Shown here: positions 14,151 through 21,499 of the stretch, in pieces
How the letters are laid out: every line of letters begins with the position of its first letter
Numbering within the stretch: position 1 is the stretch's first letter
Virus record (IMG/VR): IMGVR_UViG_3300034404_000005
Coordinates: 1-22,593 of that record
Reading direction: 5' to 3' (one strand)
Origin: a virus
DNA: 22,593 nt
The notes under the pieces: generated by a model
The model's database searches: none
What the model saw: the letters and a program-made list of their open reading frames with translations, nothing else
What the model was told of the DNA's origin: nothing
Translations under genes and position numbers: made by a program

Positions 14151-15704
14151 ATGGCTAACATCGTCGTTTTACCTACTATTGAAATTCCTAACCCGTTTGG
14201 AGTTTTGGCTGAGGTTTTAGGAAAAGAAGTAATACCTTTTATCACAGAACTTTCAAGAAGTAAAGAACAGATAGCTTTGTTTTCAGATAAAGAACTAACT
14301 GACCACATACCTGTCCTCAAACGATTTGCTTCAGATTTACTTACACAAGACGGTAAGATAGACTGGAATAAAGTTGAAGAGTATGCTAAGTCTGAAGACC
14401 CGTTTAAACAAGAAGTAGCAAGTTATCTAAGCAACGTTAGAAAAATGAGAGAAGAGTTTGCAAATCTCCCTGTTGGAGAAAAGTTGGAAAAACTGAGTTT
14501 TTACGCTACAGCAACTAACCCCAAGATTTTAGAGAAAAGTTTTAAAGTTAAAATCATTACAGAAAAATATAACGAAGCTTTAGACAAAGCTGATATACCT
14601 GAGGAGTTAAAGCTTTTCTTTCGTGCTTATGCTCCAGAACTTGCAGAGAAAATAGCAGAAAGACCAGAACTTTTCAGCTCCTACATAAAGCTTCTTGAGA
14701 ACCTTAGCAAGAGGAAACAAGGAAATACTCAGCAAGGAGGTGGGACTGGTAGCTGGAGGTTGAGTTTAGATGGACAAAACAAAAAGCAGTTTAGTATTAG
14801 GTTAGAAGAGCCTCAGCTTACTCCTCCACAAGTTAGCCCTCCGCAAATACCTAAAGTATTAGCACCACAACCAGTTTCTCCGCAAACACCTAAAGTAGTT
14901 AAACAAAAGCCTGTTGTTCAGAGAGGACAAACAGGTAATATTGGTAGAGAAGAACAAGTTAAGCAAAATGATAAAATAAAAACTACCAAAGAACAAAAAC
15001 CACAACAATCTTCTGTAATGACTTTTTGGCGTGATGGTGTGTTGTGGGAAATGAGAAGAGGAAAAGATGGAAAAGTTGAGTATATACCAAGAGAAGTTCC
15101 GCTTATAGAACAAGATATGGACCCGCTTACTACTTCTTTTCTACCAAGCGTGCTTTCTAACGCTGGAAAATTTATTAGCAATGTTTTTGGTAGAGTATCA
15201 AAAACTTTAGGAAGAGGAGCACAAAAAACTGCAGAAAAAGTAGTAGAAAACGTAGCAAAAGAAACCGCAGAAAATACAGCATCTAAGCAAGCTACATCAC
15301 CTGAGGCAGAAACTAAACAAACTGTCCTTACACCTATCAAAAAGTTGGAAAGCCTTGTTAAAGAAATACCTAATGAAGCAAAGAATGACCCAAAAATCAG
15401 ACGAAGGCTTGTAGAAATTACAAGAGACTTAAAGAAGATTTCACGTGAAGCTCCATTTAGAGATGTGTCCGATGATTTGAGAGTTTTGGATGCAAAAGTA
15501 GATGAGCTTAAAGCTTTTCTTAAAAAACAGTATGGAGAAACTAAAACAACAACAGAAAAACCAACACCAAAAACTAAGAAGCAATCTAAAGAAAAACCAA
15601 CACCAAAAACTAAGAAGCAATCTAAAGAAAAACCAACACCAAAAACTAAGAAGCAATCTAAAGAAAAACCAACACCAAAAACTAAGAAGCAATCTAACAA
15701 ATAA
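14151..15704 (+). CDS. Probable internal/ejection protein with C-terminal Lys-rich repeats
   Basis: A 517-residue protein with AGGAGG at 14139-14144, 6 bases before the ATG. The first 190 residues form a helical domain (VLPTIEIPNPFGVLAEVLGKE, then charged helices). Residues 195-290 are a Pro/Gln-rich linker (QVSPPQIPKVLAPQPVSPQ). A short FWRDGVLWEMRRGKDGKVEYIPRE hairpin is followed by helices and, at the end, four copies of EKPTPKTKKQSK. The repeat tail is strongly basic and disordered, suggesting DNA binding inside the capsid. With genes on both sides it is assigned to the internal/ejection protein group of a podovirus. I recognise no family; the role is inferred. Confidence 0.65.
   Translation: MANIVVLPTIEIPNPFGVLAEVLGKEVIPFITELSRSKEQIALFSDKELTDHIPVLKRFASDLLTQDGKIDWNKVEEYAKSEDPFKQEVASYLSNVRKMREEFANLPVGEKLEKLSFYATATNPKILEKSFKVKIITEKYNEALDKADIPEELKLFFRAYAPELAEKIAERPELFSSYIKLLENLSKRKQGNTQQGGGTGSWRLSLDGQNKKQFSIRLEEPQLTPPQVSPPQIPKVLAPQPVSPQTPKVVKQKPVVQRGQTGNIGREEQVKQNDKIKTTKEQKPQQSSVMTFWRDGVLWEMRRGKDGKVEYIPREVPLIEQDMDPLTTSFLPSVLSNAGKFISNVFGRVSKTLGRGAQKTAEKVVENVAKETAENTASKQATSPEAETKQTVLTPIKKLESLVKEIPNEAKNDPKIRRRLVEITRDLKKISREAPFRDVSDDLRVLDAKVDELKAFLKKQYGETKTTTEKPTPKTKKQSKEKPTPKTKKQSKEKPTPKTKKQSKEKPTPKTKKQSNK
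15555..15698 (+). repeat. Four tandem 36-bp repeats, in frame
   Basis: Copies at 15555-15590, 15591-15626, 15627-15662 and 15663-15698. The first three look base-for-base identical; the fourth differs only at its last base, changing the final Lys codon to Asn. Each encodes EKPTPKTKKQSK. No spacers separate them, so this is a coding tandem repeat, not a CRISPR array. Confidence 0.95.
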
Positions 15705-15721
15705 GGCATATATTTATCCAT

Positions 15722-16693
15722 ATGCTACCAGCATTGGCTAAGTTTTTAACAAACAAAAAAGCTTTAGCGACTTTGGGAGGTGTTGGCGCTTTAGGTAGTA
15801 TCTATCTTTTAGGAAGAGGTTCAAACAGTGGAGAAAAGTCTGAGGATATAAAACTCAAAAATGAAACTCCACAACCTAAACAATCTGCTACTCCTACTGT
15901 CAAAACCAAGTCTCGTAAAGCAACAGCACCTCAAACTGAGCAAATTCAAAACGAGAAACAACAAGCTACTCCAACTGTGGGAGCATTTTTACCTGAACTG
16001 TTGAAACTATACGAATTGTCAAACCTGCTTGCTCATCAATACGAACAAGACGCAAAAGCTTATTATCAAGTCTTTCAAGAGTATTCAGAGAAACTTGAAA
16101 AGCTTGTGCCTTATATTGCCTTAGGTCTTTCCAAAACTCCGCTTGGCATGAAAACTGGCTTGGATTTGCCTGAAATAATACACAATTTTCTCAAATATTA
16201 TCCATGGGATTTTGTAAAGCAGAACTTTCCAAAACTTTTAGCAGGCTACTACATCCTCAAAGCAAACGGGCACGAAAATTTATCTAAATATACAGTAGAA
16301 GATTTAATCACAGTAGCAGACAATCCTGCACTTGCGCAAGCTACAGACCAGAACTGGTTAAACTTAATTTCAAACTACGCAGAGAACTACAAACTTGTCA
16401 TGCAGTCAGTTCTTGACCAAGTAGGCAAGTTGAAAGATTTTTATACATACAGGTTGAATGTCTTGAAAGCACAAGCAGATATGATAGAAAGTATAGTTGA
16501 TGCTATAATGAAAGAGGAAAAGTTTAACTTTGAAAAGTGGTTAAAGACATTCAATGCTTATAGTCAGCATTGGAAAAGAGTGCAAGATGTTGCACGGGGT
16601 TGGGCAAGCTTAGATTTAAGAAGACAGCAACTTGAATTAAAAAAGCAACAACAATCTGAGCCTCTTATTCAAATAAAAACTAAGGAGAAATAA
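15722..16693 (+). CDS. Probable internal/ejection protein
   Basis: A 323-residue protein. Residues 1-33 hold a basic start, then an Ala/Gly-rich hydrophobic segment (ALATLGGVGALGSIYLLGRG) that may enter membranes. Residues 34-85 are a disordered Lys/Thr/Gln/Pro linker (TPTVKTKSRKATAPQTEQ), and the remainder is long amphipathic helices with a PWDF turn near the middle and a Gln/Lys-rich end. The plan echoes the neighbour at 13047 (Gly-rich hydrophobic start, then helices), as in groups of phage ejection proteins. There is no clear Shine-Dalgarno before the ATG at 15722, 17 bases after the previous stop. Confidence 0.65.
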   Translation: MLPALAKFLTNKKALATLGGVGALGSIYLLGRGSNSGEKSEDIKLKNETPQPKQSATPTVKTKSRKATAPQTEQIQNEKQQATPTVGAFLPELLKLYELSNLLAHQYEQDAKAYYQVFQEYSEKLEKLVPYIALGLSKTPLGMKTGLDLPEIIHNFLKYYPWDFVKQNFPKLLAGYYILKANGHENLSKYTVEDLITVADNPALAQATDQNWLNLISNYAENYKLVMQSVLDQVGKLKDFYTYRLNVLKAQADMIESIVDAIMKEEKFNFEKWLKTFNAYSQHWKRVQDVARGWASLDLRRQQLELKKQQQSEPLIQIKTKEK

Positions 16694-16694
16694 G

Positions 16695-19600
16695 ATGGAC
16701 TGGGACAAGATACTCAAACAAGCCAGTGTGTCTATTGAGAAAAGTATTTCGGACTTGTTTGATGCTACACATCAACTAACTCGTGGCATTGTTCCGTCAG
16801 CTAAACAAATCAACGATATCACTAAAAAACATTTCGGTTTCAAAGTCTTTGCTTATGCTCCTTCAAGCTACGATACACCGCAAGAACTTGCAAAACAAAC
16901 TAAACAAATGATAAATCTCGGATTTTCAGGTTATGCTTTAGACTTTGTCAAAACTCTCAAAGAAACTGGCGATACAAATACTTTGCAAGATGTTGCAAAC
17001 TTTCTATCAAAGAAGCTACAAAATGCTATTGCAAATAGAAAGTTTGACCAAGTCGTGTATCTCTCTGCGGTAGCTGAACAGCTTGACCCGAATTTTAGAG
17101 ATAATTTGAAAAAGTATTTGACTACCACAAAGCAAAACGGCGAGTTGTTGTATGAAGCTATAGAAAAAGCAAGAGAAAAAATCAATTCTATAGAACATGC
17201 AACTCTGGTTCTAAACTTAGCATCACTTGGTTTTGGTATAGGCAGTGTGCTATCAAGACCTTTCTTAACTCCGTTAGTAAGATTAGCACTGCTGGAAACA
17301 CCCACTATTCTCTCTCTTGCTGGAAGTGTTGGTGGAGAAATGGTAAAAGCACAAGCACAAGGCAGGAACCCGCTTACTGCTTTATTTGACTTACCAAACC
17401 TTGCTGTTGCATATGATTTAGTAAAATCTGTCAGAACAGCGCCAAAGGCTATACAAAGCACAACTGCAAAACTTATTCTTGATAAACCTACAGAAGAACT
17501 TATTCCAGAAATCATAGCTGATATGATGCCCTCTTTTAAAACAAAACTCCAAATTTCACAAGACCTTGAGCAAGTCAAATCTGCTTTGACTTTTGTAAAT
17601 AAGTCTTTTGCTACTGGAGAAAAACTTAACGATAACATTCTTCAAGCTTTTTATAAACATGCTGGATTGAAATCAGCGGTTGCGTTTCATAGAATGGTGT
17701 CTGCGTTTTCTCACGATATGAAGCTTGTGTCTGAGTTTTCAGCTGTAGCAAAATACATTTATAACAAAGAAAACGTAAAAGAAGCTTTGAAAAGATACAT
17801 AAGAGAAGATGGTTCTATCAAAGTTAATGCCAACGAGGTAGAGAGAATTTTGTTAGACTTATCTAAGCAAGACCGTGAAATTTACAACTACCTTACTTTA
17901 CAAAGAACAACAAGCTTGCTACATGCTATCAACAGAGCTTTAGAAGACGGAGCTGAAGTAATACACATTAGAAGAGCTGGAGAACGTGAAATAATTCATT
18001 CCATCAATGTGTTAGAAACAAAAGTAGATGAAATCATTAAACCACTCTTTGAAGAGCTGGACAAAGGACACAAGCTTGTTTTAACTTGGTCTAACAAAGT
18101 AGAAAACAAACCTGCATATATGATACTCAAGCCTGCATATCATCCAAGTTATGACAACTTCGTAATTCTCAAGGCGGAGCCTCTGATTGTTGCTACAGAA
18201 GAAGGCAGAACTTTTGATGAACTTCTGCCACAACTGAAGAAGTTTTACACAGATGAGGAGCTTGAGGAATTGCGAAAGTTTGTTGGAGACAGAAAAATAG
18301 ATTTACTTGAAGATGAATACTTCAGTATTCCGAACCACAACATTACCACAAGTAGAGAGTTTGTAAATGGTATTCTGAAGGACAAGCTTGGGGATGATAA
18401 AGCAGAATTTATACATGGTAAATTCACTATCTATGACAACGCTACACTCTTTCCACACAAACTTGAAAAAGAGGCTGAAAGACTTGAGGAACTGAAAAGC
18501 ATATTAGAAAACGAACTAAGAGCTAACATAACAAAAATAATTGAAACAGCTGACAAGCTTGATGATAAGACTGTTCAAAAAATTATGGAAGCTTTACAAA
18601 GAGCTGAACATGTGGAAACAAAGCTTACAAACATTGCAGGAACTTTGGAAGAACTGGCATTCAAGCAGGGACCAGAAATGCATAGAGAAGGTAAAGGTTT
18701 TGCAATACTGTTCAAAGATTACGACAGCTTAGTAGATTATACATCTTCAAAGGTGTGGAGCAGATTGTATTCAAACCTTGCTGGTATAAAAAGCATACGA
18801 ATATTGAAGTCTTTTATAGAGAATAGAAAATTTAGTGGACAAATGACTGATTTACAAAGAATTGTTTATGACTTCATAAAAACGCTTGAATACAAGACTG
18901 GTAATGAGCTGGTTGATGCTTTAAAAACATTTAGCAGATATGTTGGTTCCGCTTATACAATGTTTAACATTCCTATTACTGTTGCAAACTATGGACAATA
19001 CCTTGCTATAGCATCCGCACTGTTTCCAAGCTTGAAGCTGTTCTCTTCCGCATCATTAAAACATTTAATAGATGAAATAAAAATAGCTTACAGAGAAGCT
19101 GGTGTAAGACACGGACTATACAAATACCATGCTTTAAACCCATTTGTGCCCTTAGTTGAAGGTCTTATCCGTTCATCAATTAGAGCAACTATTGAAGATG
19201 AAGCTGGGTTTAAAGCTGTGATAGATGACTTGGCAAGATTTATTACAAAATTCAATCAGAAAGATGTTGAAGCAGTAGCGAAAGAGTTGTATGACTTTTA
19301 CAAGTTGAACAAGGAAATGCTTGTAAATGACTTGGAGAGAATGATAATTGGAGGAGACTTACGAACACTAAACAATTTGTTTGTAAGGCTTGGTCCTTTT
19401 AGCGCTAACACGCTTGAGGCTGTGATTTCATGGTATAGATTTGTATTTTCTCCTCTTTCACTTGGTTTGCAATCTGCCTACAAGCTACTTTCAGACTTAA
19501 GCAGAGGCGATATTAAATCACTCGGCAAAGGTCTTACAATGTCTTCACTACTTGCTTTTACTGTTGGAACTCAAGCAGTTCCTTACTTTACTCCTGCTGA

Positions 19601-20660
19601 AGTAGGATATAGTTTAGCAAAGGATGTGGCAAACCTAATAGCAAACACACTTGGCGTGGAAACTCCAGAGATACTTGATGAGAAAAACTTAGGTTATGCT
19701 ATTACAAAGAGGATTTTAAGTTCATTCGGCATAGAAGTGCTTGACCCGAAATCAAAGTATTATCTTTTTGAAGCGTCTGGAAGAGAAGTAGCTAAGTATC
19801 TTGCTGGGCAAGAGCTTATTGGAGACAGCGGAGCATGGAATATTGTAGAAAGAGGTTTAAACATTCTGCATATGCTAACGAACGTGAGTGAAGCTGGACT
19901 TGTGTCTCCAAGTGCTATGGCGTATGATTTGACTTTGTTTTCACCAGTAATAGAACTTGGTAAGAACCTCATTAAAGAATTGTGGTCTGTAAGTCGTGGA
20001 GACAAGACTTACGGTGATGTGTTTTTGAGAATGCTTCCTAACCTCATTCCAGCAGGTCGTAGAATGCTTGCTTTGATAGAGGGTAAACCACTTGTAAAGA
20101 GCAATTACGGTGATTTGCGAGAGTTTTACGGAGAAGCTAAACATCTATCTGAACAAGATTTTTATACTACACTCGGACTTAGCTGGTATCTCGGATACTT
20201 GGCTACATTCTTTGACGGCGTTTATACAAACTTCTTCTTTGACAGTCTAACTAACTGGTTTGATATTGAACCTGAAAAGTTCAAAAGACCAAAAGAGGCT
20301 GAGTATTACAAAGTTATAAACCTACGTGATACAAAACAGTTGCAAGATGCTAACGAGTTAAAGTATATGATTGCGATGTTTAAGCATGCTGATGATGAAG
20401 GAAAGAGGTTTATTCTTGATAGGATGCACAGACTTGTTGAAAATAGTTTGTTGAGTAGGTCAAAGAACTTGCAGACTATTTTGAAGAACTTTAATAAACA
20501 GTTTGAAAAGAAAGAAGAGATATTGAAGAACTATGTAGAATTTTACAACTTCGCAAGACAATATCTTACTCCAGAAAGCCAAGCATACCTTGACCAACGA
20601 GTTAAGTTGCTTATAAATATATACAGAATAGCTAAACAGCAACGAGGTGATGAGGAATGA
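16695..20660 (+). CDS. Very large internal virion (ejection) protein
   Basis: A 1321-residue protein, the largest in the window, with AAGGAG at 16682-16687 placed 7 bases before the ATG. It is predominantly helical. Hydrophobic segments occur near residues 170-205 (LVLNLASLGFGIGSV, LAGSVGGEMV), 745-780 (VGSAYTMFNIPITVANYGQYLAIASALF) and 920-960 (FSPLSLGLQSAYKLL, SLLAFTVGTQAV). Charged coiled-coil-like stretches follow, including one at 590-650. Proteins over 1000 residues at the end of podovirus late operons are usually the large ejection protein (compare T7 gp16), which crosses the host envelope and pulls in DNA. I see no lysozyme or transglycosylase motif of the kind T7 gp16 carries, and no polymerase motif. 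Function is inferred from size, context and composition. Confidence 0.7.
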   Translation: MDWDKILKQASVSIEKSISDLFDATHQLTRGIVPSAKQINDITKKHFGFKVFAYAPSSYDTPQELAKQTKQMINLGFSGYALDFVKTLKETGDTNTLQDVANFLSKKLQNAIANRKFDQVVYLSAVAEQLDPNFRDNLKKYLTTTKQNGELLYEAIEKAREKINSIEHATLVLNLASLGFGIGSVLSRPFLTPLVRLALLETPTILSLAGSVGGEMVKAQAQGRNPLTALFDLPNLAVAYDLVKSVRTAPKAIQSTTAKLILDKPTEELIPEIIADMMPSFKTKLQISQDLEQVKSALTFVNKSFATGEKLNDNILQAFYKHAGLKSAVAFHRMVSAFSHDMKLVSEFSAVAKYIYNKENVKEALKRYIREDGSIKVNANEVERILLDLSKQDREIYNYLTLQRTTSLLHAINRALEDGAEVIHIRRAGEREIIHSINVLETKVDEIIKPLFEELDKGHKLVLTWSNKVENKPAYMILKPAYHPSYDNFVILKAEPLIVATEEGRTFDELLPQLKKFYTDEELEELRKFVGDRKIDLLEDEYFSIPNHNITTSREFVNGILKDKLGDDKAEFIHGKFTIYDNATLFPHKLEKEAERLEELKSILENELRANITKIIETADKLDDKTVQKIMEALQRAEHVETKLTNIAGTLEELAFKQGPEMHREGKGFAILFKDYDSLVDYTSSKVWSRLYSNLAGIKSIRILKSFIENRKFSGQMTDLQRIVYDFIKTLEYKTGNELVDALKTFSRYVGSAYTMFNIPITVANYGQYLAIASALFPSLKLFSSASLKHLIDEIKIAYREAGVRHGLYKYHALNPFVPLVEGLIRSSIRATIEDEAGFKAVIDDLARFITKFNQKDVEAVAKELYDFYKLNKEMLVNDLERMIIGGDLRTLNNLFVRLGPFSANTLEAVISWYRFVFSPLSLGLQSAYKLLSDLSRGDIKSLGKGLTMSSLLAFTVGTQAVPYFTPAEVGYSLAKDVANLIANTLGVETPEILDEKNLGYAITKRILSSFGIEVLDPKSKYYLFEASGREVAKYLAGQELIGDSGAWNIVERGLNILHMLTNVSEAGLVSPSAMAYDLTLFSPVIELGKNLIKELWSVSRGDKTYGDVFLRMLPNLIPAGRRMLALIEGKPLVKSNYGDLREFYGEAKHLSEQDFYTTLGLSWYLGYLATFFDGVYTNFFFDSLTNWFDIEPEKFKRPKEAEYYKVINLRDTKQLQDANELKYMIAMFKHADDEGKRFILDRMHRLVENSLLSRSKNLQTILKNFNKQFEKKEEILKNYVEFYNFARQYLTPESQAYLDQRVKLLINIYRIAKQQRGDEE

Positions 20661-20857
20661 GTGATATTTTAAGTATTTTTAATTCTGTATTCAACGTAAT
20701 AAGTTTTGTGCTTGTCGTGTTGCTTATACCTTTGATAAGATTTTTGATAGACCTGCGGTTGAAGATAGAGCGCATTGATGTTTTGCTTGATATAATTATA
20801 AAAGACATTGATAAACTAAAAAAGGAGGTTTGGAATGGAGAAGAAAGTGAGGATTAA
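20657..20857 (+). CDS. Small membrane protein with C-terminal coil
   Basis: A 66-residue protein starting at an ATGA overlap with the previous stop; GAGGTG at 20644-20649 is 7 bases upstream. Residues 8-32 are one hydrophobic helix (IFNSVFNVISFVLVVLLIPLI), followed by a charged helix with Ile/Leu heptads (IERIDVLLDIIIKDIDKLKKE) and an acidic end. The layout matches the larger protein at 4527: N-terminal membrane helix and then a cytoplasm-facing or periplasm-facing coil. No family recognised. It could be a second holin-like or antiholin-like protein, a membrane partner of the large ejection protein, or an exclusion protein. Confidence 0.75.
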   Translation: MSDILSIFNSVFNVISFVLVVLLIPLIRFLIDLRLKIERIDVLLDIIIKDIDKLKKEVWNGEESED

Positions 20858-21086
20858 GATTGGTAATGTTGTGGTGGAAATGCCAGAAAATGTAGCTTTA
20901 CAAAATCCGTATTATCGGGCACTGCTACAACAAGGTAGCAAGGAAACGCCTCAGACAGAAACTCAAACGCCTTCTTCTGATACGGAGACAGCAGAGAAAC
21001 AGGATTTTGCGGTATTTTCTGAACAAACTTTACCTCATAGAACCCAGCAGAGAGGTAGGAGGAGAAAGGAGGTTGAAGAGAAATGA
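20835..21086 (+). CDS. Small unknown protein overlapping an antisense nuclease gene
   Basis: An 83-residue protein with a strong AGGAGG at 20823-20828, 6 bases before the ATG, overlapping the previous gene by 23 bases. The first 30 residues (MEKKVRIKIGNVVVEMPEN) look like real beta-strand protein. The rest is low complexity: Thr/Gln/Ser/Pro-rich, then basic (RTQQRGRRRKEVEEK). From 20854 onward the DNA also encodes, on the other strand, the end of the VRR-NUC-like nuclease. The strong ribosome binding site argues that it is translated, but its unstructured C-terminal half may reflect constraint from the antisense gene. Function unknown. Confidence 0.55.
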   Translation: MEKKVRIKIGNVVVEMPENVALQNPYYRALLQQGSKETPQTETQTPSSDTETAEKQDFAVFSEQTLPHRTQQRGRRRKEVEEK

Positions 21087-21225
21087 CAATAAAATCTGGA
21101 AAACCTTTGAACACCGTGCTATAAATTTTAATTGACTTTGCAAAAACTTTATACTTAAGCAGTTTATAGATGTCTTTTTCCTTCTTCGCTTTGAACTTAA
21201 ATTCTGCTTGATAAACTTCTTTCAA
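20854..21225 (-). CDS. VRR-NUC-type PD-(D/E)xK nuclease
   Basis: A 123-residue protein read leftward from a TTG at 21225, with AAGGAG (21240-21235) 9 bases upstream. The sequence has the VRR-NUC arrangement: a helix with Glu16, KGFPDFIVI with Asp44, YEVK with Glu64 and Lys66, then LSPYQKKAFEFL with Gln83 and the closing strand CYLVVAV. These are the expected metal-binding and catalytic residues of small phage-type nucleases of this superfamily, which resolve or nick branched DNA. The usual VRR-NUC length is about 100-150 residues, so this appears complete. It overlaps the helix-turn-helix gene by 29 bases and is the last gene of the leftward operon with methyltransferase and polA, suggesting a role in replication, recombination or DNA trimming before packaging. 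Its end lies antisense to two rightward genes. Confidence 0.8.
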   Translation of the reverse strand: MKEVYQAEFKFKAKKEKDIYKLLKYKVFAKSIKIYSTVFKGFPDFIVISLQPPFSSYLSAGFYEVKFVQKIPQNPVSLLSPYQKKAFEFLSEAFPCYLVVAVPDNTDFVKLHFLAFPPQHYQS

Positions 21226-21499
21226 GCTTCTTCACTCCTTTTGGGTCTACATCAAGCACTTTTGCTATAATTTTGTAAGGTATGTTGAGTTCTCTTGCTC
21301 TATGAACATACTCCACTTTCTGTTCCTTAGGTAGTTGTCTAAGTCTTTTTCTAACTACTCTGCTTTGTGCTGGAGTTCTGATTATCTTAAGACGCCAAAG
21401 TGTGCTATATACTTTGTGGTGAGATAACTTAGTAATGTGTGCTATTTCATCTACGCTTAAGTAAAATTCAGTATAAAGCTTTGCTATAAGTTCTTCCAT
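21197..21499 (-). CDS. Small helix-turn-helix DNA-binding protein
   Basis: A 100-residue basic protein starting at ATG 21499, with GGAGG (21511-21507) 7 bases upstream, and overlapping the methyltransferase gene by 16 bases. Two helix-turn-helix-like units are visible: residues 14-39 (LSVDEIAHITKLSHHKVYST, ending WRLKI) and residues 73-96 (IPYKIIAKVLDVDPKGVKKL). A basic Arg/Lys/Gln linker (VVRKRLRQLPKEQK) joins them. It could be a transcription regulator of the early/late switch, or a DNA-binding partner for the nuclease that it overlaps. No specific family recognised; no operator could be assigned. Confidence 0.75.
   Translation of the reverse strand: MEELIAKLYTEFYLSVDEIAHITKLSHHKVYSTLWRLKIIRTPAQSRVVRKRLRQLPKEQKVEYVHRARELNIPYKIIAKVLDVDPKGVKKLERSLSSRI
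21235..21240 (-). promoter_or_regulatory. Ribosome binding site for the TTG start of the nuclease
   Basis: On the minus strand AAGGAG lies 9 bases before TTG 21225. It supports the non-ATG start of the VRR-NUC-type gene, inside the end of the helix-turn-helix gene. Confidence 0.6.

Noticed and set aside
15555-15698. Possible CRISPR array from 36-base repeats
   Set aside because: Copies are contiguous with no spacers and continue the coding frame of the host gene.
14918-15721. 267-residue - strand frame with repeated SLDCFLVFGVGF units
   Set aside because: It is the antisense reading of the 36-bp coding repeats and flanks of the 14151 gene; no ribosome binding site or operon partner, and Cys/Phe/Ser-rich shadow composition.
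15502-15741. + strand frame with QHQKLRSNLKKN repeats
   Set aside because: Alternate-frame reading of the same 36-bp repeats; no independent start signal.
16931-17638. 235-residue - strand frame inside the large ejection protein gene
   Set aside because: Lies wholly within a well-supported + gene, Ser/Phe-rich as expected for a shadow, no family match recognised.
20858-21196. Bidirectional terminator between the convergent operons
   Set aside because: No stable GC hairpin followed by a T-run was found by eye on either strand; the whole stretch is coding for the - strand nuclease.
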